Source: Boesenbergia rotunda
Lineage: Eukaryota; Streptophyta; Magnoliopsida; Zingiberales; Zingiberaceae
Reading direction: 5' to 3'
NCBI GenBank assembly: GCA_024364735.1
Contig: JAGFNQ010010085.1
Coordinates: 124,001-188,000 of the forward strand
DNA length: 64,000 bases
The position numbers and the translations under genes are program-made. Positions 34,494-47,351 of the stretch are shown here, in pieces (positions within the stretch are counted from its first letter, which is position 1; each line of letters begins with the position of its first letter). The notes below the pieces were generated by a model. It ran no database searches, was not told the origin of the DNA, and saw only the letters and a list, made by a program, of their open reading frames with translations.

Positions 34494-37342
34494 TGTCACG
34501 CCCCGAGACCTAGGAGCCACTGATCCAATAAAAAATCGAACAGCACCTCCCCTGTCCGGCGGACAATTTACGCATACACACAATATATATATCACAACCA
34601 CGCAGTTTATATGGGCCTCAGGCCCCAAATCCAAGCAGAATAACATATATATATGATAATATACTCATAAAACCAAAACCCGAACTTACCTGAGCTGCCA
34701 GGGGGCAGGAATGCAGCAAAACCACACACATAGTCCAACATAGGACCCAAAAGTACAATACCATAAATAAAGTCACATACTACAAGTTCACGGGAATCCA
34801 ATGCAACGAAATAAAATATAACATGGTCCAAAAATGGAAAGTAAAGCATAAAACCAAATCAAGTGTAGTAGCAAGCATGGGACTGGCGACTCGGACCCTC
34901 CTGGCATATACCAACCTGAAATCAAAACGTAATGGCAACGGTGTGAGTCCATAAGCTCAGCGGATACCCAGCAGATATGCATAGTGCGTTACAATAACAA
35001 TAAGGGTCTACGCTAATACAGTCTCATATAAACAACCAGAAAGGGTATACTGAAGATACTAAATACAGGTACATACCCGAATCCATCTATCCTGCAGAGG
35101 GTGAAATCAATCCCTATGGAACAAGTATAACATATATCCAAAGTAGACAAATCTCCAGTATATGCATGTCAATCAAGTGCTGAAATCAAATGCAGCAAAC
35201 AATGCACGATGCAAAATATGCACATGGTGCAATGACATGTGTCACCCCTGACACCAGTCAGATCATCGTCCACCTGTCATAAATGGACGTCCGAAAGGGT
35301 AGAGCTATGACAACTGTACGCACTCTACTATCACTGTTCCTGAGTGACCGAGTGGACAGGATGCTGGCGGAGGTCTCTCTCCTACCCCAAGCAATGGGGG
35401 AGTCTAGCTCTCATCTTCTCGTGTCTCAGGACGAGAAGGGATCCCTGGCTCCTACCATGCCCGAAACCACCCTCCAAATCGTGGCCGAACGGAGCAATAC
35501 AGGGCAAATGCACACACCCTATGGTAGCCACTAATCCTGAGTGGATGTGTGTGCATATCCTCATGTAACTGACAACGGGCTCAGACTACATAGGAGCCGA
35601 TGATCGTCAGCATGCAACAATGCAAGGATGGTGCATGACATACATTCATACAACAACCACCAAGTCCTCATCTATCCCTAATGTATAGGTATAGGTCTGA
35701 ATCCCATAACAAAGAATACAAGTACCCTAATAGGTATACTGACAAAATAACCAATGATCCATCAATGTCAAATGCAAGGGAACATATCTCTACATCTACG
35801 CATATATAACTATATACATGGCAACTATGGAGACTGTATGAAGCGGAAAGGAAATAACCTCAAGGATAAGCAACCGATATCAAATACAGGTATACTAAGA
35901 CAGATATAGCATATAATCTTACTGTTATCTATAACAGACAATGCATAGCAATATGACTATATCTAAAAGATAAGTCAAAGAGTACCCGCCTCCAAAAGAG
36001 AAGAATCCAAATGCGAAGAGAACCACCAGCCAATATCAACAATAAAAATCCAAATCAAGTCCCTGTATCAAGGACAGATTTAATTAGCTATTACAAAAAT
36101 AGTAACTAGCTAATTAATCCCTAATCCGTTCTAGGGTTAACCTAATCCGTCCCTTTCCATTTAATTAATCATAATAAATGGTTAGGCATTAATTATCCCA
36201 ATTTACCCCGATTAGATTCCAATTAGTTTTGGAATCTGGATTTATCAAGTTATCTCCTTAGGTTTAAAGTTCAAATTAAACTTAACCCATAAGTTAATCA
36301 ATAGCTTTTCCAAAAGCTCACCGCAAGCACAAATCGAGGTGCTGCCAATTGTTTCAACTCCCACTCAAGGCCACAACCAATCGACTACATACAGAAATCC
36401 TTTAAGCTCAAACAAAACCCATCAACTCTTCTACCGTTCCATTCAAACAAGAGTCAAAAACCCACATGAGTGTATAGACCCTGAATTTAACCACCACACA
36501 AGGAACACAAACACTTACCAGGCGAAGTAGCACAAATTCTGTGTTCCAATCCCCTGATTAATCAAGCTAGCAGCGCCGACCAATCTACAACAAATTCAAT
36601 TGTAAATCCTCAATCAAGCTTCCAACCGAAACCGAATCTGATGGATCCAACCATCTGATCCAAATCCAAAAACCATCCGTCTAAAAATAGATGGTGATCC
36701 ATACCTGAGATTCGCGGCCTCAAACAACAGCGATCCGAAAGCGCAAACAGGGATCTCGGAAGCAAGCAAGAAATCTCAGGCTTTCGGCTTGCAAACCCTC
36801 CTCCAACTGCAGCCTAGCGCCACCCTTCGTCCGCGAGGTTGAAAACGCGAGGAGTAGCCGTCGGCTAGGCCTCGACTTCGATTAGGGCTCACGGAGGCAA
36901 GGGGAAGGAAGAAGAGAAGAAGATCGGGCGCTTGGGCTACGCTAGGGTTTGCGACGAGGAGAAGAAGCAAAGGGGGAAAGGCGGCGCACCTACGCTAGGG
37001 CACGAGGGAGAGGAGAGTCTGCGCGAGGGAGAGAGATCGGGCGACTGCGGCTTTGTCTGCGGCTAGGGCTCGGCCGAAGGCATTAAAACCAATAAAAAGG
37101 GGTCGGCGAGGGAAACTTAGGGCACGGGATATTAAATGAATATCGTTATATATTAGGAAATAAATTTTTCCTCAATTAATTCTTAACAAATCTATTATGT
37201 GCCCATTTAATCCCGCAACCCTTTCCAAAAACCTCAGAAAATTATTCTAAATTTTCATGTGATTGATTTCAATTTTAATTCCTGTTTATGATCAATATAT
37301 ATACATATATTTATTATTATTATTTTTTCCCCGTATTTTACA
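34494..37342 (-). mobile_element. Long (2849-bp) 5' LTR of the gag-only element
   Basis: Minus-strand ends are TGTAAAATAC... at 37342 and ...GGGGCGTGACA at 34494, next to the primer-binding site. The start matches the truncated 3' LTR at 31490-31858. LTRs close to 3 kb and TGTCACGCC-type ends are common in chromovirus-like Ty3 elements of plants. Short frames in it (35283-35570 and others) are not supported as genes. The element sits in a copia gag fragment, which resumes at 37343. Confidence 0.8.
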
Positions 37343-38270
37343 TTTAGTGCCTTTTTCTTCTTTGGCTGATTCTTGAGTTTAGGACACTGATCTTTCAGGT
37401 GTCCCTCCTCATTGCAGTTGTAGCATCGGACCGTTCGTTTTTTCTTTCTCTGCACCCTTTTTGAGCGGTTAGTATTAATGAATTTACATAATTTTCTTAC
37501 CGCTAGTGTTGTTTCTTCATCATCCGCTGAAGATTCTTCGTCGAGTTGGATTTTCCTTGTGTTTTAGCGCAATGTTGTCAGCTTTCCTGTTCTTTTCTAC
37601 AAAGCGAGATTCGTGAAGTTCCAAAGTAGAAAATAACTGTTCTAAAGTACTTATTTCTAGATCTTTTGAAATATAATACGCATCGATTACCGAGGTCTAT
37701 TCCGGGGTTCTCGGAAATGCGTTTAGAGTGTACCTTTGAGCATCGCGGTTAGTTACCTTTTCTCCGAGATTTTCGAGGCTTGTGATTAGTTTTTTTACCT
37801 TTGCATGTAATCTCGCAACAGATTCTCCATCTTCCATCCGTAGATTGGTCAGTCGGCTTCGAAGAACATCTCGTCGCGCAAGTTTTGCTTCCGAGGTTCC
37901 TTCGTGCAGTTCCAAGAACTTTTCCCAAAGTTCCTTCGCCGATTCGTACTTATCGATCCGGTTCACATCTTGCTCTGAGAGGACGGTCAGCAGATGAAAT
38001 TCTGCCTTTCCGTTTGCTACAGCATCAACTTGTTCCTTCTTGTTCCAAGAATCAGGATCCTTGATCTTTCCTTTATTGTCTTTGGGAGCTGCATAGTCAT
38101 TTTTCATAATAATTAATAATTCATAATTCATAATCCGTAGTAAAAAATACTTGCATCTTCCGTTTCCATGCCGCGAACTCCCCCTCAAACTTAGGCGGGT
38201 ATATCGCTGGTCCAACCATCTTAAAATTTGCTGCAGTTGGCGGTTAGTCCTTCTGCGGCGGCCTCGCTCT
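37343..38270 (-). pseudogene. Ty1/copia gag fragment
   Basis: Minus-strand frames with one or more shifts encode a copia gag: KELWEKFLELHEGTSEAKLA, RLTNLRMEDGESVARLHAKV, ITSLENLGEK, and a zinc knuckle CYNCNEEGHLKDQC near 37400. A primer-binding site TGGTATCAGAGC (minus strand, near 38265-38276) precedes it. Protease and later domains are absent because the gag-only element is inserted at 37342 and the far side of that element is truncated. Confidence 0.75.
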
Positions 38271-38279
38271 GATACCACT

Positions 38280-38812
38280 TGTTGGATCGGGTTGGACTGG
38301 CTAGAGGGGGGTGAATAGTCGGAAACAAGATATGAAATGGAAGGCACTCGTCTTTAAAAAAAACTTGGTCGCAACTAAGAACATTGCTTCCAAGGCAGTG
38401 GACGCTCAATTAAAATCTCTTTGTGGCGGAGAAGCCTTACAACAAAAGCACGCTAGACTTTAGAGAGAATTCCAAGAATGAATTTAATGATTGAATTCTA
38501 AAGCAAAACCTCTAAGTCTATTTATAGCCTAAGAGAATAAATCTGGATTGTTGATTGTTGATGACTTTTCTCTTGGCCGTTGATCCATGGATGTAATCTA
38601 GATGATTGATCTTGGATGGGATTAAACTGCATCCATTGGATTTGATTAAAGGGTAATGTAATATTATCCTTTAAAAAATAAAGTTTAATTAAAACTTTAT
38701 CTTTCCTCGAGATGGCTGTTGGAATCTCCATGTCGCTGTTGTAATATCTAAGTAGTAATATCGGCAACATTTTGTTGTCATTACTTGCTATTTGAAGTGG
38801 TAAGCACCTCAA
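38280..38812 (-). mobile_element. 5' LTR of the copia gag fragment (outer end uncertain)
   Basis: The LTR end on the minus strand is ...CCGATCCAACA at 38280, next to the primer-binding site. It carries the CTATTCACCCCCCTCTA motif common near plant copia LTR ends (as also at 51500). The other end was not found; 38812 is a guess from a change in composition. Confidence 0.4.
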
Positions 38813-38869
38813 TGTGTATCTTTAAGGTCGTGGTGGTGCTGGAAGAGCTGCGACAGCTGCGTTCGGCAA

Positions 38870-39951
38870 GGGTTCGGAACCCCCAGAGCCCTAGCTCGTC
38901 CGGCCGTCGACGATGAAGTGCGATGGAATGAGATGGAGAAGTTCAGCTAGGGTTCGGAACCCCCAGAGCCCTAGCTTGTGGTCGGCGTTGATGGTCCGTC
39001 CGGCGGCGATGAGGATGGAGAGGACGTCGCCGGCGGTGAGGGTGGAGCGGATGGAGTGAGTCGGGAACCCCTCGACTGATCTGCTCTGCGCGATTCTCCC
39101 CTCTTTTGATGAACCGGCTTCAACCCTAGCTTTGGGTTCGGTCAGCCAAGCCAGTTTCAATGGTTCGGTCCATTCAAGCCAGCTTCAGCTGTTCGATTCA
39201 GCCAGCTTGGGTTTGGCTCAGCAGTTGGTTTGGTCCAGCCTTGGTTCAGCCAGCAGACCAGGTTCGGTTAAACAGATCAGGTTTTAGCCCAGTTCTGGTC
39301 CAGCAGATTGAGTCCAGTCAACCAAGCCAGAGTTCACAGCTCAGAAGAGAATTAGCAATGGACGGCTGAGATCGATTTGGCTTCATCCAACGATCGGATC
39401 TCTTCAGATCTGAACCAAACTCCACAGATCTCAATCAATGGTCCTGATCTACCTATCCCCAGCTCGGATTAACCAGATCAGTGGCGGATGGTCCAGATCT
39501 TCCCTTTTCTTGAATGGATGGTCTAGAAAATCTTGAGCTCGATCCAACGGTCAGATTACTTCTGATTTGGCTGAAATTTTCAGATCTTGATCTATGATCA
39601 TGATTGACTCTATCTTGAACTCGGATTGACCAGAAGTTGACCGATGGCTCAGATCTAGCCGTTCTCTGGAATGGACGGCTCCTATTAATCCGATGCTTGA
39701 TCCCTTTGATCTGGATCCAATTCTGACTCAAGTCTGACCCGATTTGATCTCGGTCCATAATCATTTGAAGCCTACAAAATGATATTCAAATTTAGTGCGA
39801 AAAAATATCCCAAATATACAAAGATTTGAATTAAAAGCCAAAATAGGGGAAATACATGAAACCTAATACAATTGTAAACTTAAGCATATAAAATGTGGAT
39901 CAAACATGGATTTTAGAGCCTAAAATAATCAACAAAAATGATGGTTATCAG
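38870..39951 (-). mobile_element. Fragment of a TGATAA-type LTR (same family as 47606-49947)
   Basis: Read on the minus strand from 39951 it starts TGATAACCATC and matches the 47606 copy in order: TTGATTATTTTAGGC..., AAAATCCATGTTTGA, TTTTGTAGGC, then GGATCAAG/CCGTTGGATC-rich blocks. It decays toward 38870, where a 68-bp direct repeat (AGGGTTCGGAACCCCCAGAG) occurs twice. No coding content. Confidence 0.55.
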
Positions 39952-40367
39952 TGATTTCTGGCCAACCGAAGTTAGGCTCACCCGAACTCGACTCCGGCCT
40001 TTCGCCCCTCGAGCGTCCTTCCTCCCGACTTCTCGTCCCTCGGACACCGCGCACGTCCTTCTCGCTCCACCGGTGTACTCTTCCGCAGCTTCCGCGCCGC
40101 TCGGATTGTACCGAGCCCGTCGGCTCACTTCCCCGCACAATCCTTCTCGTCCGCTACGTCTTACGCTCGACTTCCTCCGTACCTAAGCTCCTGCACACTT
40201 AGCAGAGGGATTAAAACCAACAGGACCTAACCTAACTTGGTTGATCACATCAAAACCAACCGGGGCACCGACATATCCTTCATAGACCGAACCCATCTCT
40301 TGTTTGGTGGTGGCGTCCGGGTAAGCTGCCGGGAGGATATAAATTGATATAATTTCGTCGAGACTAG
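39952..40367 (-). repeat. Copia-type internal leader and a dispersed repeat also found at 63630-64000
   Basis: 40320-40367 matches the segment that adjoins the right copia LTR (near 55440-55490 and 59404-59423: AAGCTGCCGGGAGGAT, TAATTTCGTCGAGACTAG). 39952-40265 (minus strand) matches 63640-63960 (plus strand): CAACCAAGTTAGGTTAGG, GTGTGCAGGAGCTTAG, GAGAAGTCGGGAGGAAG. I found no coding function. Confidence 0.55.
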
Positions 40368-42151
40368 TGTTGGACACTATCTACATAAAATGATATTGCT
40401 TCGCTACAGGTGCTCACGAATAGCAGCAATTCATTTCCTAAGATACAACGACGATATCTCGAAATAGCAGCACTACAAATTTTGAGATTAGTGAACCTTC
40501 TCGTAGGCTTTTCGGACTCTGGATGCACACGATGATATGAATGCTAATGACTTTGATGATTAATGAATGAATGAATCTATCATCTAGAGAACTCTATTTA
40601 TACAAGGGAAGAGGTGAGGTACCCTTTGGTGAGTGGGTGTGGCCTTTTGTTTAGAATTAATCTGGGTCGTTCTATTTGAAGGGTTGTAACCCTTCAGATA
40701 GCCGTTTGATCTTATCCATCAGATATGAATAGTTGTAACATTTCAAATCTCCCTTTGATCTCAGCTAGAGCTGTCAATTTGGGTTGGGCCCGTCGGGTTG
40801 GCCCGCCCCGCCAATCAATTTAAGCGGGTTGGGTTAGAATTTAAGCAACCCAAGCCCGCCTTGGGCCAACCCGCCTAAGCCCGTGACCCGCACGGGTCGG
40901 TCCGCGACGGGCTTGGGTTGGCCCGCGGGTTGAAAATCACATGTTAGTTAAGTTTTATGGCAATTTATTATCTTTCTTTGTTATTATTTTGAAATAAAAA
41001 ATAATATTTTTTATCACATGAATACTCGTTTATATCTATTTATATTAAAAAATATATTTATTAATATATTTGATCGATGAAATCTAAATGTATGATTTTT
41101 TTTAAAAAAAATTTAATTTTTTAAAAATATTTTGATGGGCCCGCGGGTTGGCCCGCCTAACCCACGACCCGCCTTGGATTGGGTTGGGTTGGGGATTTTC
41201 CAACCCGCCTAGATGATGGGTCGACCCGCCTCGCCCCGCCAAATCGCCGGCCCGCCATGGGCCGACCCGCCCCGCCACGGGTTGGCCCGTTTGACAGCTC
41301 TAATCTCAGCCGCTAGATTTGATCTGACGCTTCAAATCAAGTCTCTCATCACCGACGATCAGATCGTGACTCTTCATGATCAACGCTCCAGATCGCGTCA
41401 CTTGCGATCCAGCACCCATCCTTGATCCAACGATTGCCATTTGTTTGCTCAATCCGCAGGCCAGTCATTTCTCTTCTCCTATCTGAGTGTCATGCAGGCA
41501 CGTGACTCTTCACGATCAACGCTCTAGATCGCGTCACTTGCGATCCAGCACCCATCCTCGATCCAACGGTTGCCATTTGTTTGCCCAGTCAGCAGACCAT
41601 TCATTTCTCTTCTCCTATCTGAGTGCCATGCAGGCACTACCACATCACATGTCACGTCACTAATATATCATCCGAGTGTCACGTCACTTGGAGCATAAAT
41701 ATAAGCTCCTCAATGCTCCTCGCGACGATGCGTGAGTGCGAAGTGTAATGTGCGACAACAAAGCGCCCATTGAGCACGTGCGCGGGTGGCGGGTTCGCAG
41801 GTGCGAGCACCTGCTCGCCTGTGAGAAGAGACCACCTGTGTTTCTTTTTAATTCTATTAACATAGGAACACATATAAGGAAGTAAATCTCTTCGAAAATT
41901 TTAGATGTGGGACTAATTCCCATTTACTTCCTTTTATACAAATTTTGGGCTAACTTTAAACAATTGATTTCTCATTCACCCGTAATTGGTTTTGAGCAAA
42001 TTAATACTCTAAATTCATCTTCGCGAAACATAGATTTTATTTTTGAAGTCAATTCTGACTTTCATCGATTGATGGTACCTTGATATTCCTTTGCAAAACT
42101 GTATTTTGTCTTAATTATTTTTTCGTTCAAGCACCAAATATTCAACAATCC
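40368..42151 (-). mobile_element. Left LTR of the large copia element, with a MITE and an internal duplication
   Basis: The plus-strand ends TGTTGGACACTATC (40368) and ...AATATTCAACA (42151) match the right LTR at 59424-60411, at roughly 90% identity by eye. It is longer because of a 537-bp MITE at 40766-41302, a tandem copy of about 145 bp (41359-41500 and 41501-41645), and sequence lost from the right LTR. Just beyond 42151 lies the polypurine tract (minus strand GTGGGGGAT), so for the element to its right it is the 3' LTR. Yet its left side abuts 5'-leader sequence. Confidence 0.8.
40766..41302. mobile_element. hAT MITE, 537 bp, with perfect target duplication
   Basis: Perfect 12-bp terminal inverted repeats TAGAGCTGTCAA and an exact 8-bp target duplication ATCTCAGC at 40758-40765 and 41303-41310. 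The subterminal regions repeat GGGTTGGCCCG and GACCCGCC; the centre is AT-rich. Inserted in the copia LTR; the empty site is visible in the right LTR near 59695. Confidence 0.93.
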
Positions 42152-42435
42152 CCCACATGAATGAAAATTAATGTATGTATGCATGCTGACACATTACAAG
42201 AGTCTAATCGATAAGTCAATACATCGGGAGAAGTAGCTTATGACTTTGAACCTTCCGTATTGAAATACTATCAAGCATACAAGGCTTCGCAGTGAACGTG
42301 ATGTCTTTAACTGCTCAGCTGTTTGTGTATACTAAGACAATAGCACCCACACAAGGACTTATCTCATTTACTTTTGGTTCTCATGGTTGGTTTCGTTTTG
42401 ACCATAGACACCATTTTGGATTCATGAGTATTTCA
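42152..42435 (-). mobile_element. Copia 3' internal region with polypurine tract
   Basis: Starts with the polypurine tract next to the LTR and continues as untranslated internal sequence. It is interrupted at 42436 and resumes at 47352 after removal of one TTTCA copy. Confidence 0.65.
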
Positions 42436-45400
42436 TGTTAGTGATATGAGAGAAGTGTCCTAAGGCAATCGCCTTATGATTGTAAACGTTTATTTTAATA
42501 AATGATAATTCACTATTTGAGTATACATGTTTGTGTATTTGATTGGGATCTTAAACTCATCTACTGAATGTCTGTTAGTGATATGAGAGAAGTGTCCTAA
42601 GGCAATCGCCTTATGATTGTAAAACATTTATATTAATAAATGATAATTCACTATTTGAGTATACATGCTTGTGTATTTGATTGGGATCTTAAACTCATCT
42701 ACTGAATGTCCGCAATACAACTCACAGCATAAGAGAATTTGTGATGAGATCACAACTAGTGATTATCTTTAAATGCGCAAATGTGAAGTATTAAAAATAT
42801 CCCTAGTCGATGAATTGATAAAAACGGGCACTATCAATTCTGTTGAGACTAGCATGAGTTATTCTCTAATCAACTGATTCTTACTGGCTGGTGACATTGG
42901 GATGTCCGGAGATAAACATGGATGCTAGTTAAGGGAACTAGTTCATTGGAGTGACTAGCTGTAAGACTTCATATGGGAATCTACATGTAGATATGTCAAT
43001 GAAGATCTTACTGCGGCTTAAGTGCGATGTTCCTTTGACTTGCGGTGTTCAAGTCATCTTGGTCATGGAGACTTATACTTTGACATCTTAAGCAAGCATC
43101 TCCAAGGAGGTGTGGACCCAGGATGATAGGGTATAAGCCGAAGTGCCCGAAGATGTTTGAACAGCCTACAAAGGATTCACCACTCCTTGCGAGGAGATGT
43201 ATACCCAGGCCTATCGTCGGATTGTTACTCAAAGCCTCTGGCCAGAGCATATCATGTTTAGAGTGAGAGTCTCTAAAATACATGAAAGTAATTAGAAATC
43301 CAAAGGACGAGTAAGACATTACTTGGGCTAGGCGTGACGTAGTCAGCCTAGTGGGGACTGACACCATTGACCGTGTCCTGAACCAAGTGGGTATAAGGTG
43401 GTGAAGGGAATGGGGCACGATTCATTAGAGCTGCTGAAGGGTTTCAGAATAATTTCTTCTGAGGTCAAACCGTTGATCTTTCGATTAATTGGGGATCATG
43501 ATGTACTACTAGGTGCCACTCATGATCGTTCTATAATTAGTTGATTATAGACGGCCAACATAAATCGAAAGCCTATTTAGTCACACGCACTACGAGTAAT
43601 CCGAGGGATTTAAAACGAGTTGAAAATTGGATTTTCCGATCAAGAGAAATAAGTCGAATCTGAGTTAGTCAGAGGCGCAATGGAAGCTAAAAATGGCTAA
43701 GTCTTTTGAAGGCTTTTTGGGCGAATTAAATGAGTTTAATTCGCGATCGGTTCGGGTCGGTTTTGGCCGGCCAAAGAGGGTGTTAACCCTCCTTGGGTGG
43801 TCGGCCATTAAAGGGAGAAAAACCAATTTAATTGGTTTAATTAATAAGATAAATCCAGCGCGATTTATTTTATAAATTATGGATAAATAAATTTGTATAA
43901 AGAAATTTATATAAATAAATTTATAGAAATTTATTCTTTTATGGAAGATTAAAATAATCCATGAATTGGGTTTATTTTAATTTTATAAAATCAATTATGA
44001 ATTGATTTATCCATAATAAGAAAGTTTATAAATTTCTTATAAAATTTATTCCATAATTTAAAGAGAAGAAGAATTAGTTTTTATTATAAATTAGTTTATA
44101 ATAAAGACTTGGTTTAAACGGAATTAATTCACAAGAATTTATAGGATAAATTTCTTATGATAAATAATTAGTTTTATTATAAAGTTAGTTATAATAAAAT
44201 TCATAAGAAAATTTATAGGATAAATCTCTTATGATAACTAATTTGTTTTATTATAAATTGTTTATAATAAGACTAGGCTTAAAAGGAATAAGCAATAAGA
44301 AAATTTATGAGATAAATTTCTTATAACTAATTCCGTTAATTCGGTTTAGAGGGAGACTTAGCAAAGGAGTTGCTACTATATAAAGGAACCAAAGGCTCGC
44401 CCTTAATTCCAATTGAGTAATTAAGAGATTAATTATTCTCTCCCTCTCTTTCTTCTCTTCTCTCCTCCTTCTCTTCTTCTTTCCTTAGGGCCGGCGCACC
44501 CTAGGTCCTCTAGGGCCGGCGCACAAAGGAGTTCCACCCTTTGAAGTTGGCGTGAGCAATTAAGAAGAAGGAGAACCCGAACACGAAGAAGAAGAAGCGG
44601 ATAGCGACTCCTCTTCTCCTTCCTTTCTCCCCACCTAGGGCCGGCGCCCATTGGAGACCTAGGGTCGGCGCCCCTTCCTCCATCTAGGGCCGGCTCAACT
44701 CCTCCAAGGCAAGTTGTTGCCGTGAGCTTCAAGGAGAAGAAGAAACCAACCAAGAAGAAGAAGAAGCGGATCACATCTCCCTCTCTCTCTCGGAATTCGA
44801 TTTCGTTCTTGGTGGTTAGTTTCCTAACTCTTCTCTTGATCTTTCAAGTTGTGCCTATAGAGAATCTAGTAGTTCTCGTCGGCACAAAACTCGTGACTTG
44901 GTGAAGTCATCCCGAAGAGAACTCGGCGTGGACGCGAATAGAGGCGGAGCTACCAAGGGACGCTACGGTTGGATCTCGTCCCTTACTTCGAGTTACGCGA
45001 GGTACTTGGTAAATTAGTTTACTTTTCGTAAACTTTTATTTTATGATTATGTCAACACACCATAAGGTTGCATGCTAGATACGAAGTTAAAATAATTTTG
45101 GAAATTATTTTATGCAAATTCTTCCGCTGCACGTAAAAATTTTGAATTTTACGAACTCGTATCCTTGTCGACATGCACCCGGTCCCAACAATGTCCGCAA
45201 TACAACTCACAACATAAGAGAATTTGTGATGGGATCACAACTAGTGATTATCTCTAAATGTGCAAATGTGAAGTATTGAAAATATCCCTAGTCGATGAAT
45301 TGATAAATACGGACACTATCAATTCTGTTGAGACTAGCATGGGTTATTCTCTAATCAGCTGATTCTCTCTGGCTGGCGACATTGGGATGTTCGGAGATAA

Positions 45401-47346
45401 ACATGGATGCTAGTTAAGGGAACTAGTTCATTGGAGTGACTAGCTGTAAAACTTCATATGGAATCTATATATAGAAATGTCAATGAAGTTCTTATTGCGG
45501 CTTAAGTGCGATGTTCCTTTGACTTACGGTGTTCAAGTCATCTTGGACATGGAGACTTATACTTTAACATCTTAAGCAAGCATCTCCAAGGAGGTGTGGA
45601 CCCAGGATGATTGGGTATAAGCCGAAGTGCCCGAAGATGTTTGAACAGCCTACAAAGGATTCACCACTCCTTGCGAGGAGATGTATACCCAGGCCTATCG
45701 TCGGATTGTTACTCAAAGCCTCTGGCCAGAGCATATCATGTTTAGAGTGCGAGTCTCTAAAATACATGAGAGTAATTAGAAATCCAAAGGACGAGAAAGA
45801 TACTACTTGGGCTAGGTGTGACGTAGTCAGTCTAGTGGGGACTGACACAAACAGACCATGTCCTGAACCAAGTGGGTATAAGATGGTGAAGGGAATGGGG
45901 CACGATTCATTAGAGCTGCTGAAGGGTTTCAGAATTACTTCTGAGGTCAACCGTTGATCTTTCGATTAATTGGGGGTCATGATGTACTACTAGGTGCCAC
46001 TCATGATCGTTCTATAATTGGTTAATTATAGACGGCCAACATAAATCGAAAGCCTATTTAGTCACACGCACTACGAGTAATCCGAGGGATTTAAAACGAG
46101 TTGAAAATTGGATTTTCCAATCAAGAGAAATAAGTCGAATCTGAGTTAATCAGAGGCGCAACTAAAAATGGCTAAGTCTTTTGAAGGCTTATTGGGCGAA
46201 TTAAATGAGTTTAATTCGCGATGGAAATGGCTTGGTTTGGCCGGCCAAAGAAGGTGTCCACCCTCTTGGTTTGGCCGGCCATTAAAAAGGGGATAAACCA
46301 ATTTAATTGGTTTAATTAGTAAAATAAATCTAGCGCGATTTGTTTTATAAATTATGGATAAATAAATTGATATATAAAGAGATTTATAAAGAAATTTGTA
46401 GTAAAATTATTCTTTTTATGGAAATTAAAATGAACCATGAATTGGTTTAATTTTAATTTATAAAATCAATTATGAATTGATTTATCCATGATAAGAAAAT
46501 TTTATACAAATTTATTCCATAATTAAAAAGGAAAGAGAATTTATTTTATTATAAAGTTAGTTATAATAAAACAAAGAATAACAGAATAAGTCATAAGAAA
46601 CTTTATAAGATAAATTTCTTATGATAACTAATTCCGTTAATTCCGTTAAGAGGGAGACTTGGCAAGGGAGATGATACTATATAAAGGAACCAAAGGCAAG
46701 CCCTTAATTCCAATCGATAGAGCTATCAAGAGATTAATTCTCTCCCTCTCTCTCTCTTATTCTCTTCCTCTCTCCCCTTTCTCCACCCTAGGGCCGGCGC
46801 CCCTTGAGCCAATTAGGGCTGGCGCCCTTTCATCCACCTAGGGTCGGCGCACTTCTTTCCTTAGGGTTGGTTGCCGTGAGCCATCAAGAAGAAGGAGAAG
46901 CCAACCAAGAAGAAGAAGAAGCGGATCACCTCTCCTTCCTTCTCGGAATTTAGATTCCGTTACTTTGGTGGTTAGTTTCCTATCTTTTCTCTTGTTCTTC
47001 TAGTTGTGTCTTCGGAGAATCTAGTAGTTCTCGTCGGCACAAAACTCGTGACTTTGCGAAGTCATCACGAAGAGAACTCGGCGTGGACGCGAATAGAGGC
47101 GAAGCTTCCAATGGACGCTACGGTTGGATCTCGTCCCTTACTTCGAGTTACGCGAGGTACTTGGTAAATTAGTTTACTTTTCCGCAAAGTTTTAATTTAT
47201 GATCATGTCAACACACCATAAGGTTGCATGCTAGATACGTGGTTAAAATAATTTAGAAAATTATTTTATGCTAATTCTTCCGCTGCACGTAAAAATTTAA
47301 AATTTTACGAACCCGTATCCTTGTCGACATGCACACGGTCCCAACA
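42436..47346. mobile_element. Outer solo LTR split by a second LTR of its own family
   Basis: Begins TGTTAGTGATATGAG, ends ACACGGTCCCAACA, and is flanked by an exact 5-bp duplication TTTCA (42431-42435 and 47347-47351). Its first 137 bases (42436-42572) and the remaining 2151 (45196-47346) are separated by the inner insertion. It contains a leader-like region with GGGCCGGCGCCC repeats (46790-46850). No gag or pol. The plus-strand frames around 45607 and minus-strand frames around 45564 are chance frames inside the LTR. Confidence 0.88.
42573..45190. mobile_element. Inner solo LTR, 2618 bp
   Basis: Complete LTR with TGTTAGTGATATG...CGGTCCCAACA ends, inserted 137 bases into a related LTR. The 5-bp target duplication ATGTC lies at 42568-42572 and 45191-45195. 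Body and outer LTR match along their whole length with scattered differences (for example 43008-43418 against 45564-45950). Confidence 0.92.
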
Positions 47347-47351
47347 TTTCA

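Noticed and set aside
43008..43418. 136-aa minus-strand frame and its twin at 45564-45950
   Set aside because: They look conserved only because they are two copies of the same LTR. No coding motif, and flanked by clear LTR structure.
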